A stretch of 64,000 nt of DNA from a bacterium (GCA_021816845.1 JAKAWT010000002.1:62001-126000), one strand, 5' to 3'. Numbered from the stretch's first letter, positions 20,014-29,017 are shown. Numbers and translations are program-made. The notes: generated by a model from the sequence alone, not told the origin.

Positions 20014-20522
20014 ATACCATGTATTTTTTTTATTGATTTTTTTCTATAAAATCCTTTATATGTGTTGTTCTTGTCTTTTGAATCAGTATTAAAGTACACA
20101 CTTTGGGCTATTCTTGCTCGCTTCTTAATTCTAATCCCATTTTTATTTAAAACTTCAAGTATTGTTGTTATATAACCTTGATACCCTGGATCTATTAGTC
20201 CAGCTATGATTACTGCTCCACATCTATTTAAAGACGTACGAGACACTATATATCCTGCTATATTATATGGTATGTTTAGTTTTTCCTTAAATTCAACCAT
20301 ATAACTACCTTGCTTTAGGATATACCAATCTTTGCTAACCTTTATTTCAGATATTTTTGGTAATATTCTATCAACATTGTCAAAATCCACAGAGCCAATA
20401 CTCTCCCACTCATATATTTTTTCTACAGTCAAATCAAAGCCAGCTTGTTGCATTTGTACATCATAATTAATATAGTTTGATATCAATTTATTAGATTTAA
20501 TTGTATCTTTTGATAATAACAT
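20010..20522 (-). CDS. dCTP deaminase / dUTPase superfamily protein
   Basis: Trimeric beta-barrel nucleotide enzyme, 170 residues. The core block SRTSLNRCGAVII-AGLIDPGYQGYITTILEV matches the dCTP deaminase/dUTPase family: an (S/R)S-x-x-R phosphate-binding loop, and the G-x-IDPGY-x-G segment. The tail RIKKRARIAQSVYF supplies the conserved Gln that binds the base. In dCTP deaminases a Glu in the strand after the IDPGY loop activates water, and a Glu is present (LEV). It therefore either deaminates dCTP to dUTP or hydrolyses dUTP; I cannot separate these. A TATAAA box (20530-20535) ends 7 bases before the ATG. Confidence 0.75.
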   Translation of the reverse strand: MLLSKDTIKSNKLISNYINYDVQMQQAGFDLTVEKIYEWESIGSVDFDNVDRILPKISEIKVSKDWYILKQGSYMVEFKEKLNIPYNIAGYIVSRTSLNRCGAVIIAGLIDPGYQGYITTILEVLNKNGIRIKKRARIAQSVYFNTDSKDKNNTYKGFYRKKSIKKIHGI

Positions 20523-20546
20523 TTGTATATTTATATTAATTTTCAG

Positions 20547-20873
20547 CTAATTTAGATTCTCAGGATTTATATTCTTCCATGATACATATCCACCCTTTAG
20601 ATTATATATTTTATTAGAATCTATAATCTTTTTATCTATGATTGTTTTAATCAATGCAAATGATCTTCTTCCTGTATGACAATGTATTACAATATCTTTT
20701 TCTTGATGATTATCTATGAAATTTTCTAATTTTACTATATCTATTGTTGATAAAGGTAAGTGATGATTTTCTGGTATTGTTCCATCTTTTAGTCTTTCAT
20801 ATTGTTCTCTAATATCTAAAACAACATAATTATCTCTATTGTTTATAAGTTCGTATACAGTTATTTCCTTCAT
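20547..20873 (-). CDS. Single-domain rhodanese (sulfurtransferase)
   Basis: 108-residue rhodanese domain. The active-site loop is HCHTGRRS with catalytic Cys65; the conserved VVLDIREQYE near the N-terminus and LKGGYVSWK at the C-terminus are the CH2A/B-like family marks. It would carry persulfide sulfur, for example to tRNA thiolation or redox repair; the partner is not readable. The start used is the ATG at 20871-20873 because TATAAT (20881-20886) ends 7 bases upstream. A longer frame would begin inside tRNA-Gly on the same strand, which is not credible. It may also be read through from the Thr-Gly tRNA unit. Confidence 0.82.
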   Translation of the reverse strand: MKEITVYELINNRDNYVVLDIREQYERLKDGTIPENHHLPLSTIDIVKLENFIDNHQEKDIVIHCHTGRRSFALIKTIIDKKIIDSNKIYNLKGGYVSWKNINPENLN

Positions 20874-20896
20874 ATTATTAATTATATAAATATTAT

Positions 20897-20968
20897 AGTG
20901 AGAGACGGGATTCGGACCCGCGATCTCTTCCTTGGGAAGGAAGCATTCTACCACTGAACTACTCTCAC
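20897..20968 (-). tRNA. tRNA-Gly (CCC)
   Basis: Acceptor GTGAGAG pairs with CTCTCAC; anticodon stem CTTCC/GGAAG encloses TTCCCAA with anticodon CCC (complement of 20934-20936). T-arm CGGG-TCCGAAT-CCCG is intact and the discriminator is U as expected for Gly. No CCA is encoded. It lies 6 bases downstream of tRNA-Thr, so they are likely one transcript. Confidence 0.95.
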
Positions 20969-20974
20969 ATTATT

Positions 20975-21046
20975 AGCCGATAAGCAGACTCAAACTGCTG
21001 TCTCCACTTTACGAGGGTGATGCTTTATCAGTTAAGCTATATCGGC
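20975..21046 (-). tRNA. tRNA-Thr (CGT)
   Basis: Acceptor GCCGATA pairs with TATCGGC, the same arm as Escherichia coli tRNA-Thr(CGU). D-arm stem GCTT/AAGC and T-arm AGCAG-TTTGAGT-CTGCT are clear. The anticodon loop is CTCGTAA with anticodon CGT. The anticodon stem TCACC/AGTGG has a C-A mismatch next to the loop and a terminal G-U pair, so the fold is slightly weak. No CCA is encoded. Confidence 0.88.
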
Positions 21047-21121
21047 ACGTTTATAAGTTTATGATTGCAACACCTTATAATATTAGGTATTTTATCAAAT
21101 TTTTATTTTTTATCACACTTT

Positions 21122-21130
21122 TGCTATAAT
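21122..21130 (+). promoter_or_regulatory. Extended -10 promoter of the BI-1 gene (TGCTATAAT)
   Basis: TGC plus a perfect TATAAT (21125-21130) ends 6 bases before the ATG at 21137. It argues against an in-frame ATG at 21065, which precedes the promoter. Confidence 0.6.
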
Positions 21131-21136
21131 GAGGTG

Positions 21137-21766
21137 ATGACAGGAGATAATTTCTTATCAAAAGTTTTATTAGTATTCACAGAATCTTTAATAGTAGCAG
21201 CTGTCGGTGCTTACTTTTCTAAGTTTGTGCCATCTGGATTATTTATAATTATTTTCATAGTAGAGATAATCTTAATATTTGTTGTGAATAGGGTTCGTAA
21301 TAATCCTATTCTGGCTCCCCTATTTCTATTCCTATTTGCCTTTCTGTCAGGTCTTACTGTTGGTCCTCTAGTCTATACCTTCATCAACGCTGGTGCAGCA
21401 TCAATAGTTATCCAAGCATTCGTAATAACGTCACTAATTTTTGTTCTTCTTACAGCTTCAGTATTTGTATTTAAGATTAATATAGTTGGTTCAAAAAAAA
21501 TCACTGGTTTTTTGTTTGTTGCTTTAATAGGTATTATTATTGCAAGTGTGGTGAATATTTTTTTACATAACCCTCTATTTCAATTCTATATATCTACTGC
21601 AGTGGTATTGATATTCTCAGGTTATATAATTTATGATATATCTAATATAGTAAATAATCCTAAAATGACAAATGAGTATGTCGCGGCTCTAAATTTATAT
21701 TTAGACTTTGTTAATATATTCATAGCTTTATTGGAGATATTAGGGTTTCTCGAGAATAAAGGATAA
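21137..21766 (+). CDS. Bax inhibitor-1 / YbhL family membrane protein
   Basis: 209-residue polytopic protein with about seven hydrophobic helices. Family marks are the early ESLIVAAVGAYFSKFV helix, PLFLFLFAFLSGLTVGPLVY, and the late YIIYDISNIVNN region followed by YVAALNLYLDFVNIFIALLEILG, which is the BI-1 C-terminus (the Asp pair of the calcium-leak pore lies in this region in homologues). BI-1 proteins form pH-sensitive calcium leak channels; the role here is not known. The start follows the extended -10 box, and GAGGTG abutting the ATG is too close to act as a ribosome-binding site. The DedA gene follows after 2 bases. Confidence 0.82.
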   Translation: MTGDNFLSKVLLVFTESLIVAAVGAYFSKFVPSGLFIIIFIVEIILIFVVNRVRNNPILAPLFLFLFAFLSGLTVGPLVYTFINAGAASIVIQAFVITSLIFVLLTASVFVFKINIVGSKKITGFLFVALIGIIIASVVNIFLHNPLFQFYISTAVVLIFSGYIIYDISNIVNNPKMTNEYVAALNLYLDFVNIFIALLEILGFLENKG

Positions 21767-21768
21767 TT

Positions 21769-22449
21769 TTGGATATTTCTAAACTATTTTTCACAATATC
21801 AAATTTAATAACTATTAATGATATCACATTCATAGTAAATACTGTTGTACTGCCTAATCTTTATGTATTTATCTTTCTATATATAATGTTTGAAGAGATG
21901 GGATTCCCTATGATTATACCAGGAGAATTTTTTGTATTTTTAACAGGGTATGAAATAGCTCTTGGTAAAGCTGATCCAATAATTTTATTTTGTTTAATAC
22001 TACTTGCTACTTTTATAGGGTCAAGTGTGCTCTATTCGATTTTATCATGGAAAGGTATTAATTTTATAGAGAAATATGGGAGATATATCATGATGCCTAA
22101 ATCTAAGATCGAAAAAGTTCAGAATTGGTTTCTACAAAATGGAGTTAGAGCAATTATTTTAGGAAGATGGATTTTCGGTCTCAGGATTATTACGAATATA
22201 GTAAGCGGAATTTTTAGGTATCCATATAAAAAATTTGTATTTTTGACTATGTTTGCAACCTTCTTTTGGATATTATTCTACTTTATTTTGGGAATATTTT
22301 TTGGTAAATATTATACCTCTATAATATCTTTCTTAAGCCATTTTAATAGCATAGTTATAGAATTAGTTTATCTTACCTTTATAACTTCAATAACCTTTTT
22401 ATCTCTACATATTACAAAAAAATTAGGAGAACGTAATAGACCTAATTAA
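21769..22449 (+). CDS. DedA family (SNARE-associated/VTT domain) membrane protein
   Basis: 226 residues with five to six hydrophobic segments. The DedA signature is clear: FEEMGFPMIIPGEFFVFLTGYEI near the N-terminus (E-x-x-G-x-P-x-P-G-E), the amphipathic F-x-x-x-G-x-x-A-I-I-L-G-R-W motif (WFLQNGVRAIILGRW), and FVFLTMFATFFWILFYFILGIFFG. DedA proteins recycle polyprenyl phosphate carriers or phospholipids across the membrane, which would fit the wall-building genes here. The start is TTG, supported by AAAGGA five bases upstream (21758-21763), one of few Shine-Dalgarno-like sites in the window. It overlaps the convergent surface-protein gene by 8 bases. Confidence 0.87.
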   Translation: MDISKLFFTISNLITINDITFIVNTVVLPNLYVFIFLYIMFEEMGFPMIIPGEFFVFLTGYEIALGKADPIILFCLILLATFIGSSVLYSILSWKGINFIEKYGRYIMMPKSKIEKVQNWFLQNGVRAIILGRWIFGLRIITNIVSGIFRYPYKKFVFLTMFATFFWILFYFILGIFFGKYYTSIISFLSHFNSIVIELVYLTFITSITFLSLHITKKLGERNRPN

Positions 22450-24676
22450 TACTGTTACAATCACCTGCTGGAATCTGAGTACTTCCTGATGGTATTAAAG
22501 TTGATGGGTATGCAGTTATTTTCATTTTAGAATTCAGTGGAGTTATGTATGCAATAGTTGAATTTGCTGGTATAGCTATGTATGAATAGGATCCTGTAGG
22601 TTGATTCTGTATTAAACATACCTCCATAGTTTGATTTGCAGAAGCTCCAGTTAATATTTGTAATTCATAATTTGCTGTTGTTATATTAGGTGAAGATGGC
22701 GTTATTAGACTATTTATATTTATTAAAAGATCAGGGAAAGATGAATGTGTACTTGAAGATGCTGTAGTTGTAACCTGTGCGTTTATAGAAGTATACTCTA
22801 CTAAATCTTGATATCCTCCAAATGAAAAAAGGTCTGAAGCTCCTGATCCAGTATATACTGAATAACCCATTGCTGATGTTGGGGCAAGCATTGTGGTTGT
22901 AGGTTGCCAAGAAGATAAATTACTAAGCGTTGAATAGTATGTACTATTTGATACCTGTCCATTTAATATCCCTCCAAAAGAATACAGATAATTGGTACCT
23001 GCATCTGCTGGATCTGGAAGTATACCTATACCTTCATTGTAAATACCACCTGGGAATGTTGATTGTTGTACCATCTGTATTTGTGATGGTAGTACAGTCC
23101 CCTGATATGTTGTATTAGAGCTAGGGAATGAAAATCCTATATAACTAATTTGTCCTGTTTGGGGATTTGTTACCATTATTTGCATATTATCTCCTTGGTT
23201 CCACACCCAACTACCATAATCACCTCCATAATTAGCATAAGGATGATTAATAATGATTTGACTGTTATTCCATGATTGGTAATCTACTGTTACAACATTT
23301 ACATATTGTCCACCTTCCCAACCCGCCATCCAACCACGTGTTTGATCAAAAAGAGAGAAATATGGGGAATCCCCTATTCTTGGAGATAGGTATCCTAGAT
23401 TACAACCATTAATAATATATTCTGTATTCCCAGCACTACCACCACTTCCACTTGATACTACATCTAGTGATGTTATAGAGGTATTTGTACTACTGGTACA
23501 ATTAGGCTGTGCAACTAGGTTGTATACATATATGGAATTACTTCCACCTCCTCCATTATTTCCTCCTACAATGTAAGCATATCCATTTGAGACGGATACT
23601 GTTATACCTGATCCATATAAGGATTGTGGGATTGTTCCTACTTGTGTCCAGCTAGATAATCCTCCGCCTGGTTCTATATTTGCTTCATATATTGTATTCA
23701 ATGGACTCCCTTGTGAATTTCTACCTCCAAACAGGAAAATATTATTTTGGTATTCCACTGCTGATGCGTGGTATACATTTTGTGGTAAAGATGATGTCTG
23801 ACTCCATGAAGCTATATTAGATAGTGGTGCAACATAAACATTGGTTGTAGGGCTAGAATAATAGTATGTGTATGATTCCCACTGACAGGTATATTCCCAC
23901 CAATATCCATTGACGAGGTTAGTATGGACATAAACTAATTTCCATCCACAAACATATCTGCCAGAGACTGTATATGAACTATTTACTCCTCCGATGCTAT
24001 AAATATATGAACCGTTCGTGACTACAGAATTATCATATACTGCACTTGGTAAGTTTGAGACATTGCTCCAGTTGGTAGTCCCAGTTTGAGACATAGTTGT
24101 TTCATATACAGAGCTTAATGCTGTGCTTCCATTTAGTCCTCCAATCATGTATTCATTTGATCCATAGCTTGTATTCCCTGCATTTGATACATCTTGTGGA
24201 AGTGATTGTGTCCCTTGAGATGTCCAATGATTTAGAGTGCCGTTATATGTAGTAGTTGTTGTTGTATGAGATGTTGATGTAATACTTCCTTGAAGATTTA
24301 TTGCCATAGATTGTCCTTGGTTCACCGTTCCTAAAGCTTCATTTTGTGGAACTATATTATATGTACATGTAGGTTTTGGAGGTGTGGCCTTTATATTTCC
24401 AGTAGTACAATTGGTAGGTACTGTTGGTGTAGGCAGAGGTTGAGGAATAGGGTTTGTAGTACTTGTAAATTCATTACTCCCTATATATGATAGCCCATTT
24501 TGAATACCAGATTGTGCTGCCGAAAACGCTATTTGTCCAGAGTAAGTTAATGAATTTTGAGAAGTATTTAGTATTACTTTAGATGTCAGTGAAAGCATCA
24601 TGATCAATAGGACTATAGCAATAAGCATAACTATTATAAGGGTCTGTCCTTTTGAATCAATTTTACCTATATTCAC
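22442..24676 (-). CDS. Large surface protein: PilX-like N-terminus, split kelch propeller, IPT-like insert
   Basis: 744 residues starting at GTG. The N-terminus (DSKGQTLIIVM then a hydrophobic helix to about residue 33) resembles PilX/type IV pilin-like proteins with a KGQ-type site and no Glu at +5. A Pro/Thr linker (70-150) follows. Six kelch-like blades are marked by GG motifs: YMIGG (about 178), YSIGG (228), FLFGG (316), YIVGG (370), YSFGG (567) and FSFGG (619). Between blades four and five, residues about 395-525 form an inserted domain (VVSSGSGG..YIINGCNLGYLSP..., ending IMVTNPQTGQ) like an IPT/TIG fold. Ser, Thr, Asn and Tyr dominate. Likely an adhesin or pilus-associated protein; the ligand is unknown. 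Confidence 0.7.
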   Translation of the reverse strand: MNIGKIDSKGQTLIIVMLIAIVLLIMMLSLTSKVILNTSQNSLTYSGQIAFSAAQSGIQNGLSYIGSNEFTSTTNPIPQPLPTPTVPTNCTTGNIKATPPKPTCTYNIVPQNEALGTVNQGQSMAINLQGSITSTSHTTTTTTYNGTLNHWTSQGTQSLPQDVSNAGNTSYGSNEYMIGGLNGSTALSSVYETTMSQTGTTNWSNVSNLPSAVYDNSVVTNGSYIYSIGGVNSSYTVSGRYVCGWKLVYVHTNLVNGYWWEYTCQWESYTYYYSSPTTNVYVAPLSNIASWSQTSSLPQNVYHASAVEYQNNIFLFGGRNSQGSPLNTIYEANIEPGGGLSSWTQVGTIPQSLYGSGITVSVSNGYAYIVGGNNGGGGSNSIYVYNLVAQPNCTSSTNTSITSLDVVSSGSGGSAGNTEYIINGCNLGYLSPRIGDSPYFSLFDQTRGWMAGWEGGQYVNVVTVDYQSWNNSQIIINHPYANYGGDYGSWVWNQGDNMQIMVTNPQTGQISYIGFSFPSSNTTYQGTVLPSQIQMVQQSTFPGGIYNEGIGILPDPADAGTNYLYSFGGILNGQVSNSTYYSTLSNLSSWQPTTTMLAPTSAMGYSVYTGSGASDLFSFGGYQDLVEYTSINAQVTTTASSSTHSSFPDLLININSLITPSSPNITTANYELQILTGASANQTMEVCLIQNQPTGSYSYIAIPANSTIAYITPLNSKMKITAYPSTLIPSGSTQIPAGDCNSIN

Positions 24677-24757
24677 AATTATAATATAATATATACCAAA
24701 AAAGTATGCAATACTATATTGTGATAGTATGTTAGGTGTTATTTATGGTCTTTTAAT

Positions 24758-25432
24758 ATGAAACATTTTAAAATGAAAATACTACTTAGAATTCTCTTAT
24801 TAATTGTATTTATAGGACTCGCTATATTTATATATACTTATTCTAAAATCAAATATGTAAATATTAGTGGAAGCATATATTCAAGCAATCTATCTTCTTT
24901 GAATAATCAAATAAAATCTACTATAAAAGGTCAAAATATTTTTTTTACTTCTAATAAAACTTTTTATAATGATATACAGAAAGTATATCCTTTCTTTAGT
25001 TTTAATGATCTTAGAATAGAAAAAAAATATCCAAATCAGGTATCAATATATATAAAAAGTTACAGAGTATTATTTTCATATAGTTTTAGAAATAATATAT
25101 TTTTTGTATCTAATAATGGTGATACTGTTAAGGCTTATAAAGACAATAATATAGTTAACATAGTATCTTATATAAAACCCAAACACACACAAATTTTAGA
25201 TATGGTGAAACTAGTTACTGATGTTAACAATGAATATCTATTATCTGTCTCATCATATAACTTATATAGTTCATATGTACAACTTAATATGGGATCAAAA
25301 ACAGCAATTTTAACATTTGAAAGATCTATAAAATCCCAAGTATTGGAACTAAATGATGTTCTTCAGACAGTAAATATGGCAGGATGTAAAGTAATCAATG
25401 TTGAATTTAGCAGGGTGTTCTGTGGGGCTTAG
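24758..25432 (+). CDS. ftsQ: Cell division protein FtsQ/DivIB-like (POTRA)
   Basis: 224 residues: short basic tail, one membrane helix (about 8-27), then a POTRA-type domain opening with IKYVNISGSIYSSNLSSL, the usual position of V-x-V-x-G in FtsQ. The following beta segment FNDLRIEKKYPNQVSIYIKSYRVLFSY matches the FtsQ pattern (I-x-R-x-x-P-x-x-L-x-I-x-V-x-E-R-x-P). FtsQ bridges the divisome in the periplasm or outside. Position immediately before ftsA and ftsZ supports the call. The sequence itself is divergent. Confidence 0.8.
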   Translation: MKHFKMKILLRILLLIVFIGLAIFIYTYSKIKYVNISGSIYSSNLSSLNNQIKSTIKGQNIFFTSNKTFYNDIQKVYPFFSFNDLRIEKKYPNQVSIYIKSYRVLFSYSFRNNIFFVSNNGDTVKAYKDNNIVNIVSYIKPKHTQILDMVKLVTDVNNEYLLSVSSYNLYSSYVQLNMGSKTAILTFERSIKSQVLELNDVLQTVNMAGCKVINVEFSRVFCGA

Positions 25433-25492
25433 ATATTTAAAGTATGAATATTGAAGATAAATGTATTTTAATATATACTATCTATTAATATT

Positions 25493-26797
25493 ATGAAAGG
25501 CATTATTACAGGCATAGATGTAGGATCTTCAAAAATTACAACTGTAATTGTTAATGTTGATGAAGAAAATATATCAGTTATAGGAGTTTCTACCCACCCC
25601 TCGGAAGGCTTAAAAAAGGGAGTCATTATAAATATAGATGCAGCGATAAAAGCTATATCTGAGTCTGTGGAGGCTGCTGAAAGGATGGCTGGAGTGAGAA
25701 TTCAAAATGCAGCGATATCTCTTGGGTGTAAACATATATCTTCAACTAATAATAAAGGAGTTGTAGCAATATCTAGAGATGAAATATCTGGAGAAGATGT
25801 ATTACGTGCTTTAGAGAGTGCAAGGACTGTATCTGTTCCTCAATCAAGAGAAATAATGCATGTGATACCAAGAGAATTTATAGTAGATTCGCAGGGTGGT
25901 ATTAAGGATCCTATTGGTATGTCTGGAATTAGATTAGAGGTTGATACACATATTATAACCATTACAAGTATGGTATTACATAACCTGACTAAATGTATAA
26001 ATCAAGTAGGTCTTTCTGTTGAAGATATCTTGTTTTCTGGCTGGATTGATGCAGAAGTTATTTTATCATCAACAGAAAGAGAACTTGGAGTGATACTTAT
26101 TGATATTGGTTTTGGAGTATCAGATGTTGTCATATATATTGATGATTCAATATCATATTCTTTTTCAGTGCCTATAGGTAGTTCAAATATAACTAATGAT
26201 ATAGCCATAGGATTACGTTTATCTATAGATGATGCTGAAAAGGTGAAAGTATCAATACCGACCCTTATAAAAAAAGCTCAACAAAGGCAAGAGCAAGAAG
26301 AAAAAGATAAGAAATATACTTACCCTAAGAAAGAAACTTCAGATATAAAGGAACAAGATCTTATGTTGAATCTTTCTGATATAGGAATACAGACGGAAAA
26401 CGGCTATGAAGAGATAAAAAAAAGTATGTTAGATGATATTATTGATGCTAGGTTAGAAGAAATATTTTCAGCTATTATAGATGATATAACAAAGTCAGGC
26501 TTTGATTACAAAATGCCTGCAGGAGTTGTATTGACTGGGGGTGGTTCTAAGCTAGCTGGGATATCTAAAATAGCACAAAAATACTTTTCTTCAGCAGCAA
26601 GAGTGGGATATGCATCTAACCTGAAAGGTCTTACAGAAGAAATATCTGGTCCAGCCTATACTACGGTTTATGGGTTAATTAATTCTGTTATTAAAAATAG
26701 TAATGATGGAAGTAGAAACAATAATTCTTTAGGTAAGAATGGTAGTGGGTTTAATGCATCAAAGATTATAGATCTTATAAAATCTATAATGCCTTGA
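25493..26797 (+). CDS. ftsA: Cell division protein FtsA
   Basis: Actin-like membrane tether of FtsZ. Phosphate 1 loop GIDVGSSKITTVIV at the N-terminus, phosphate 2 LIDIGFGVSDVVIY and adenosine motif VVLTGGGSKLAGI are in place. The 1C (SHS2) region lies near residues 80-160, and an acidic, Lys/Gln/Glu-rich insert (about 262-300, RQEQEEKDKK) interrupts subdomain 2B. The C-terminus is a flexible Asn/Gly/Ser linker followed by FNASKIIDLIKSIMP, an amphipathic membrane-targeting helix. 434 residues is standard. It lies 60 bases after ftsQ and 56 bases before ftsZ. Confidence 0.95.
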   Translation: MKGIITGIDVGSSKITTVIVNVDEENISVIGVSTHPSEGLKKGVIINIDAAIKAISESVEAAERMAGVRIQNAAISLGCKHISSTNNKGVVAISRDEISGEDVLRALESARTVSVPQSREIMHVIPREFIVDSQGGIKDPIGMSGIRLEVDTHIITITSMVLHNLTKCINQVGLSVEDILFSGWIDAEVILSSTERELGVILIDIGFGVSDVVIYIDDSISYSFSVPIGSSNITNDIAIGLRLSIDDAEKVKVSIPTLIKKAQQRQEQEEKDKKYTYPKKETSDIKEQDLMLNLSDIGIQTENGYEEIKKSMLDDIIDARLEEIFSAIIDDITKSGFDYKMPAGVVLTGGGSKLAGISKIAQKYFSSAARVGYASNLKGLTEEISGPAYTTVYGLINSVIKNSNDGSRNNNSLGKNGSGFNASKIIDLIKSIMP

Positions 26798-26853
26798 TAT
26801 TTCCTATATAATATGGAATAATTGTCAAAGTATAATCTTAATAATAATTTTGT

Positions 26854-28005
26854 ATGTTAGTAAAACCTCAGTCTCTAGATAATAACGCTAAAATAAAAGT
26901 AGTTGGTGTTGGTGGAGGTGGAAATAATGCTTTAAATACAATGATTTCTGTACACAATATAACAGGGGTTGATTTTATATCTGTTAATACTGATTCTCAA
27001 GCACTTAAAAATTCTTTAGCAGAAACAAAAATTCAAATAGGATCAGAACTCACCAAAGGTTTGGGTTCAGGAGGTATAGCATCAATAGGAAAACAAGCCG
27101 CTGAAGAGAGTGTAGATTTAATTCATGAATCTCTATCTGGTGGTGATATGGTTTTTGTTACTGCAGGTATGGGTGGTGGTACTGGAACTGGGGCTTCTCC
27201 TGTAGTTGCTGGTATAGCAAAAAATCTAGGTGCTCTAACTGTAGGCGTTGTAACAAAACCTTTTACTTTTGAAGGGAAAAGGAGGATTCAAACAGCAATT
27301 GAAGGTATTGAGGATCTAAAAGGTAAAGTTGATACACTGATCGTTGTGCCCAACCAAAGACTCCTTGATATTATTGATAAAAAAATTTCTTTTTTAGAAG
27401 CTATGAAAATAGTTGATGATGTTTTAGGTCAAGGTGTAAGAAGTATATCTGATCTTATAACTAAATCAGGGATGATTAACGTTGACTTTGCTGATGTTAA
27501 GGCTATTATGTCTGAGGCTGGTACAGCGTTAATGGGTATGGGTATTGCTACTGGTGACAATAGAGCTAAGGATGCAGCAAAACAAGCTATCAATAGTCCC
27601 CTATTAGAGTTATCCATTAATGGAGCAACAGGTATCTTATTTAATATAACTTCTGGACCTGATTTATCAATGGTTGAAGTTGATGAAGCTGCAAATTTAA
27701 TATCTGAAGCTGCAGATACAAATGCAAATATCATATTTGGAGCGACAATAGACGATAGTATACAAGATGCTTCAATAAGGATTAATGTCCTTGCTACTGG
27801 TTTTGAAGAAAAAACCCAGGATAAGATAATAAGAGATAAGGGCTTTAATAGGCCTACAATTACACAAGAAGCACCAAAAAAGGATACCTATATTCCCGAT
27901 TATGACACCAAAGATATTAAAGAGGATGTTATAGTAACTAATAATGAGGATGAAGAGGATGATGAATACGAGACACCTGCTTTTTTAAGAAGAATTAAGA
28001 AATAA
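26854..28005 (+). CDS. ftsZ: Cell division GTPase FtsZ
   Basis: Tubulin homologue forming the Z ring. The chain has KVVGVGGGGNNALNTM (nucleotide loop), SVNTDSQAL, the tubulin signature GMGGGTGTGASPVVA, GVVTKPFTFEGKRR, and the T7 loop region NVDFADVKAIM with the catalytic Asp residues. The C-terminal linker is acidic and ends in TPAFLRRIKK, the conserved peptide that binds FtsA. 383 residues. TATAAT lies about 20 bases before the ATG, giving at most a short leader. The Fic-like gene starts 4 bases after its stop. Confidence 0.98.
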   Translation: MLVKPQSLDNNAKIKVVGVGGGGNNALNTMISVHNITGVDFISVNTDSQALKNSLAETKIQIGSELTKGLGSGGIASIGKQAAEESVDLIHESLSGGDMVFVTAGMGGGTGTGASPVVAGIAKNLGALTVGVVTKPFTFEGKRRIQTAIEGIEDLKGKVDTLIVVPNQRLLDIIDKKISFLEAMKIVDDVLGQGVRSISDLITKSGMINVDFADVKAIMSEAGTALMGMGIATGDNRAKDAAKQAINSPLLELSINGATGILFNITSGPDLSMVEVDEAANLISEAADTNANIIFGATIDDSIQDASIRINVLATGFEEKTQDKIIRDKGFNRPTITQEAPKKDTYIPDYDTKDIKEDVIVTNNEDEEDDEYETPAFLRRIKK

Positions 28006-28009
28006 TTTA

Positions 28010-29017
28010 ATGAATTTAGACTTAGATTTGAACTTAAGTTTATTCAAATACTCTGTAGATATTATTACACTAAGCTCTCTTTTGAACTCTCTTGAAATTC
28101 CAAAAAAAATTACAGATGATCTAACGATCAAAGATTTTGATCAGTTTGCAAATTTATTAAATTTAGATGTATCTAATACTAATATACGTGATTTTGCTCT
28201 AGGATATCACAGGATTGATACTGGTTTTGCTAATACAATGCTTAGTTCTTATAGAAGTATCAATGAACTTGTTAGATCTTTGTATCAGGATAAAGGGAAT
28301 GTATTTACAGTATCTACAATATTAAGGATGAATAAAGTCTTAACTGATAAAACATTTGAAGTATGGGAGAGTGGTAAATTTAGGACTATTGAATTTCCTT
28401 ATCAAGGAGAATACGATTTCATAAGGGGAGAAGATTTATCATATGATACAATCTCAACTGACATAAATATGTTAGTCGATTTTTATCAAGATTCACAATA
28501 TCCTAATATATTGAAAATACCTATAATTGGATACAACCTTTTAAAACTAAAGCCATTTTCTGTATTAAATGATTTCACTATACTTTTTATAATGAAATCT
28601 TTGATGATAGAGATTGAGATATTTAATGATTTATCTCTAGTAAAAATATTTTCAGAAAATCTTGAAAATATGCAAATTTCGAACCAATCTTTAGATACAT
28701 GGGTTGGAAACTTTTTTAAATACATATACATTGAATTATTAGAGATTTATGATTTTATAAATAAATATATTTCATTAGAAAAACGAAGATTAAATTCAGA
28801 TAAAATTGTATCAATACTGTCGGATAGACAAAAGAAAGCATTTTTGTTTTTTGTAGATCATAGGACTCTTACAAGACAGGAGTATTCGAGGATGTTTAAA
28901 ATATCTCCTATGACAGCATTTAGAGATTTAGATATGATGAAGGAGTTAGGAATACTAACTGTTTTTGGTAAAGGTAGAGGTACTAAATATACTATAATGG
29001 AGAAATATTTATTATAG
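28010..29017 (+). CDS. Degenerate Fic-fold protein with C-terminal winged helix, behind ftsZ
   Basis: 335 residues. The middle follows the Fic layout: an N-terminal helical region, GKFR (122-125, where Fic enzymes have PG-x-(F/Y)R), then a helix and KIPIIGYNLLKLKPFSVLNDF. That last stretch aligns with the Fic motif HPFxxGNGRxxR: KPFSVLNDF (181-189) keeps Pro-Phe but lacks the catalytic His, both Gly residues and the Arg. AMPylation is therefore not expected. The C-terminus (about 268-330) is a DeoR-like winged helix: LTRQEYSRMFKISPMTAFRD, then a GKGRGTKY wing, as in Fic proteins with a C-terminal wHTH. It is 4 bases from ftsZ, so co-expressed; a regulatory or scaffold role in division is inference. 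Confidence 0.62.
   Translation: MNLDLDLNLSLFKYSVDIITLSSLLNSLEIPKKITDDLTIKDFDQFANLLNLDVSNTNIRDFALGYHRIDTGFANTMLSSYRSINELVRSLYQDKGNVFTVSTILRMNKVLTDKTFEVWESGKFRTIEFPYQGEYDFIRGEDLSYDTISTDINMLVDFYQDSQYPNILKIPIIGYNLLKLKPFSVLNDFTILFIMKSLMIEIEIFNDLSLVKIFSENLENMQISNQSLDTWVGNFFKYIYIELLEIYDFINKYISLEKRRLNSDKIVSILSDRQKKAFLFFVDHRTLTRQEYSRMFKISPMTAFRDLDMMKELGILTVFGKGRGTKYTIMEKYLL

Noticed and set aside
20874..20954. Longer N-terminus for the rhodanese beginning at 20954
   Set aside because: It would translate through tRNA-Gly on the same strand; the TATAAT at 20881-20886 and ATG at 20871-20873 are better.
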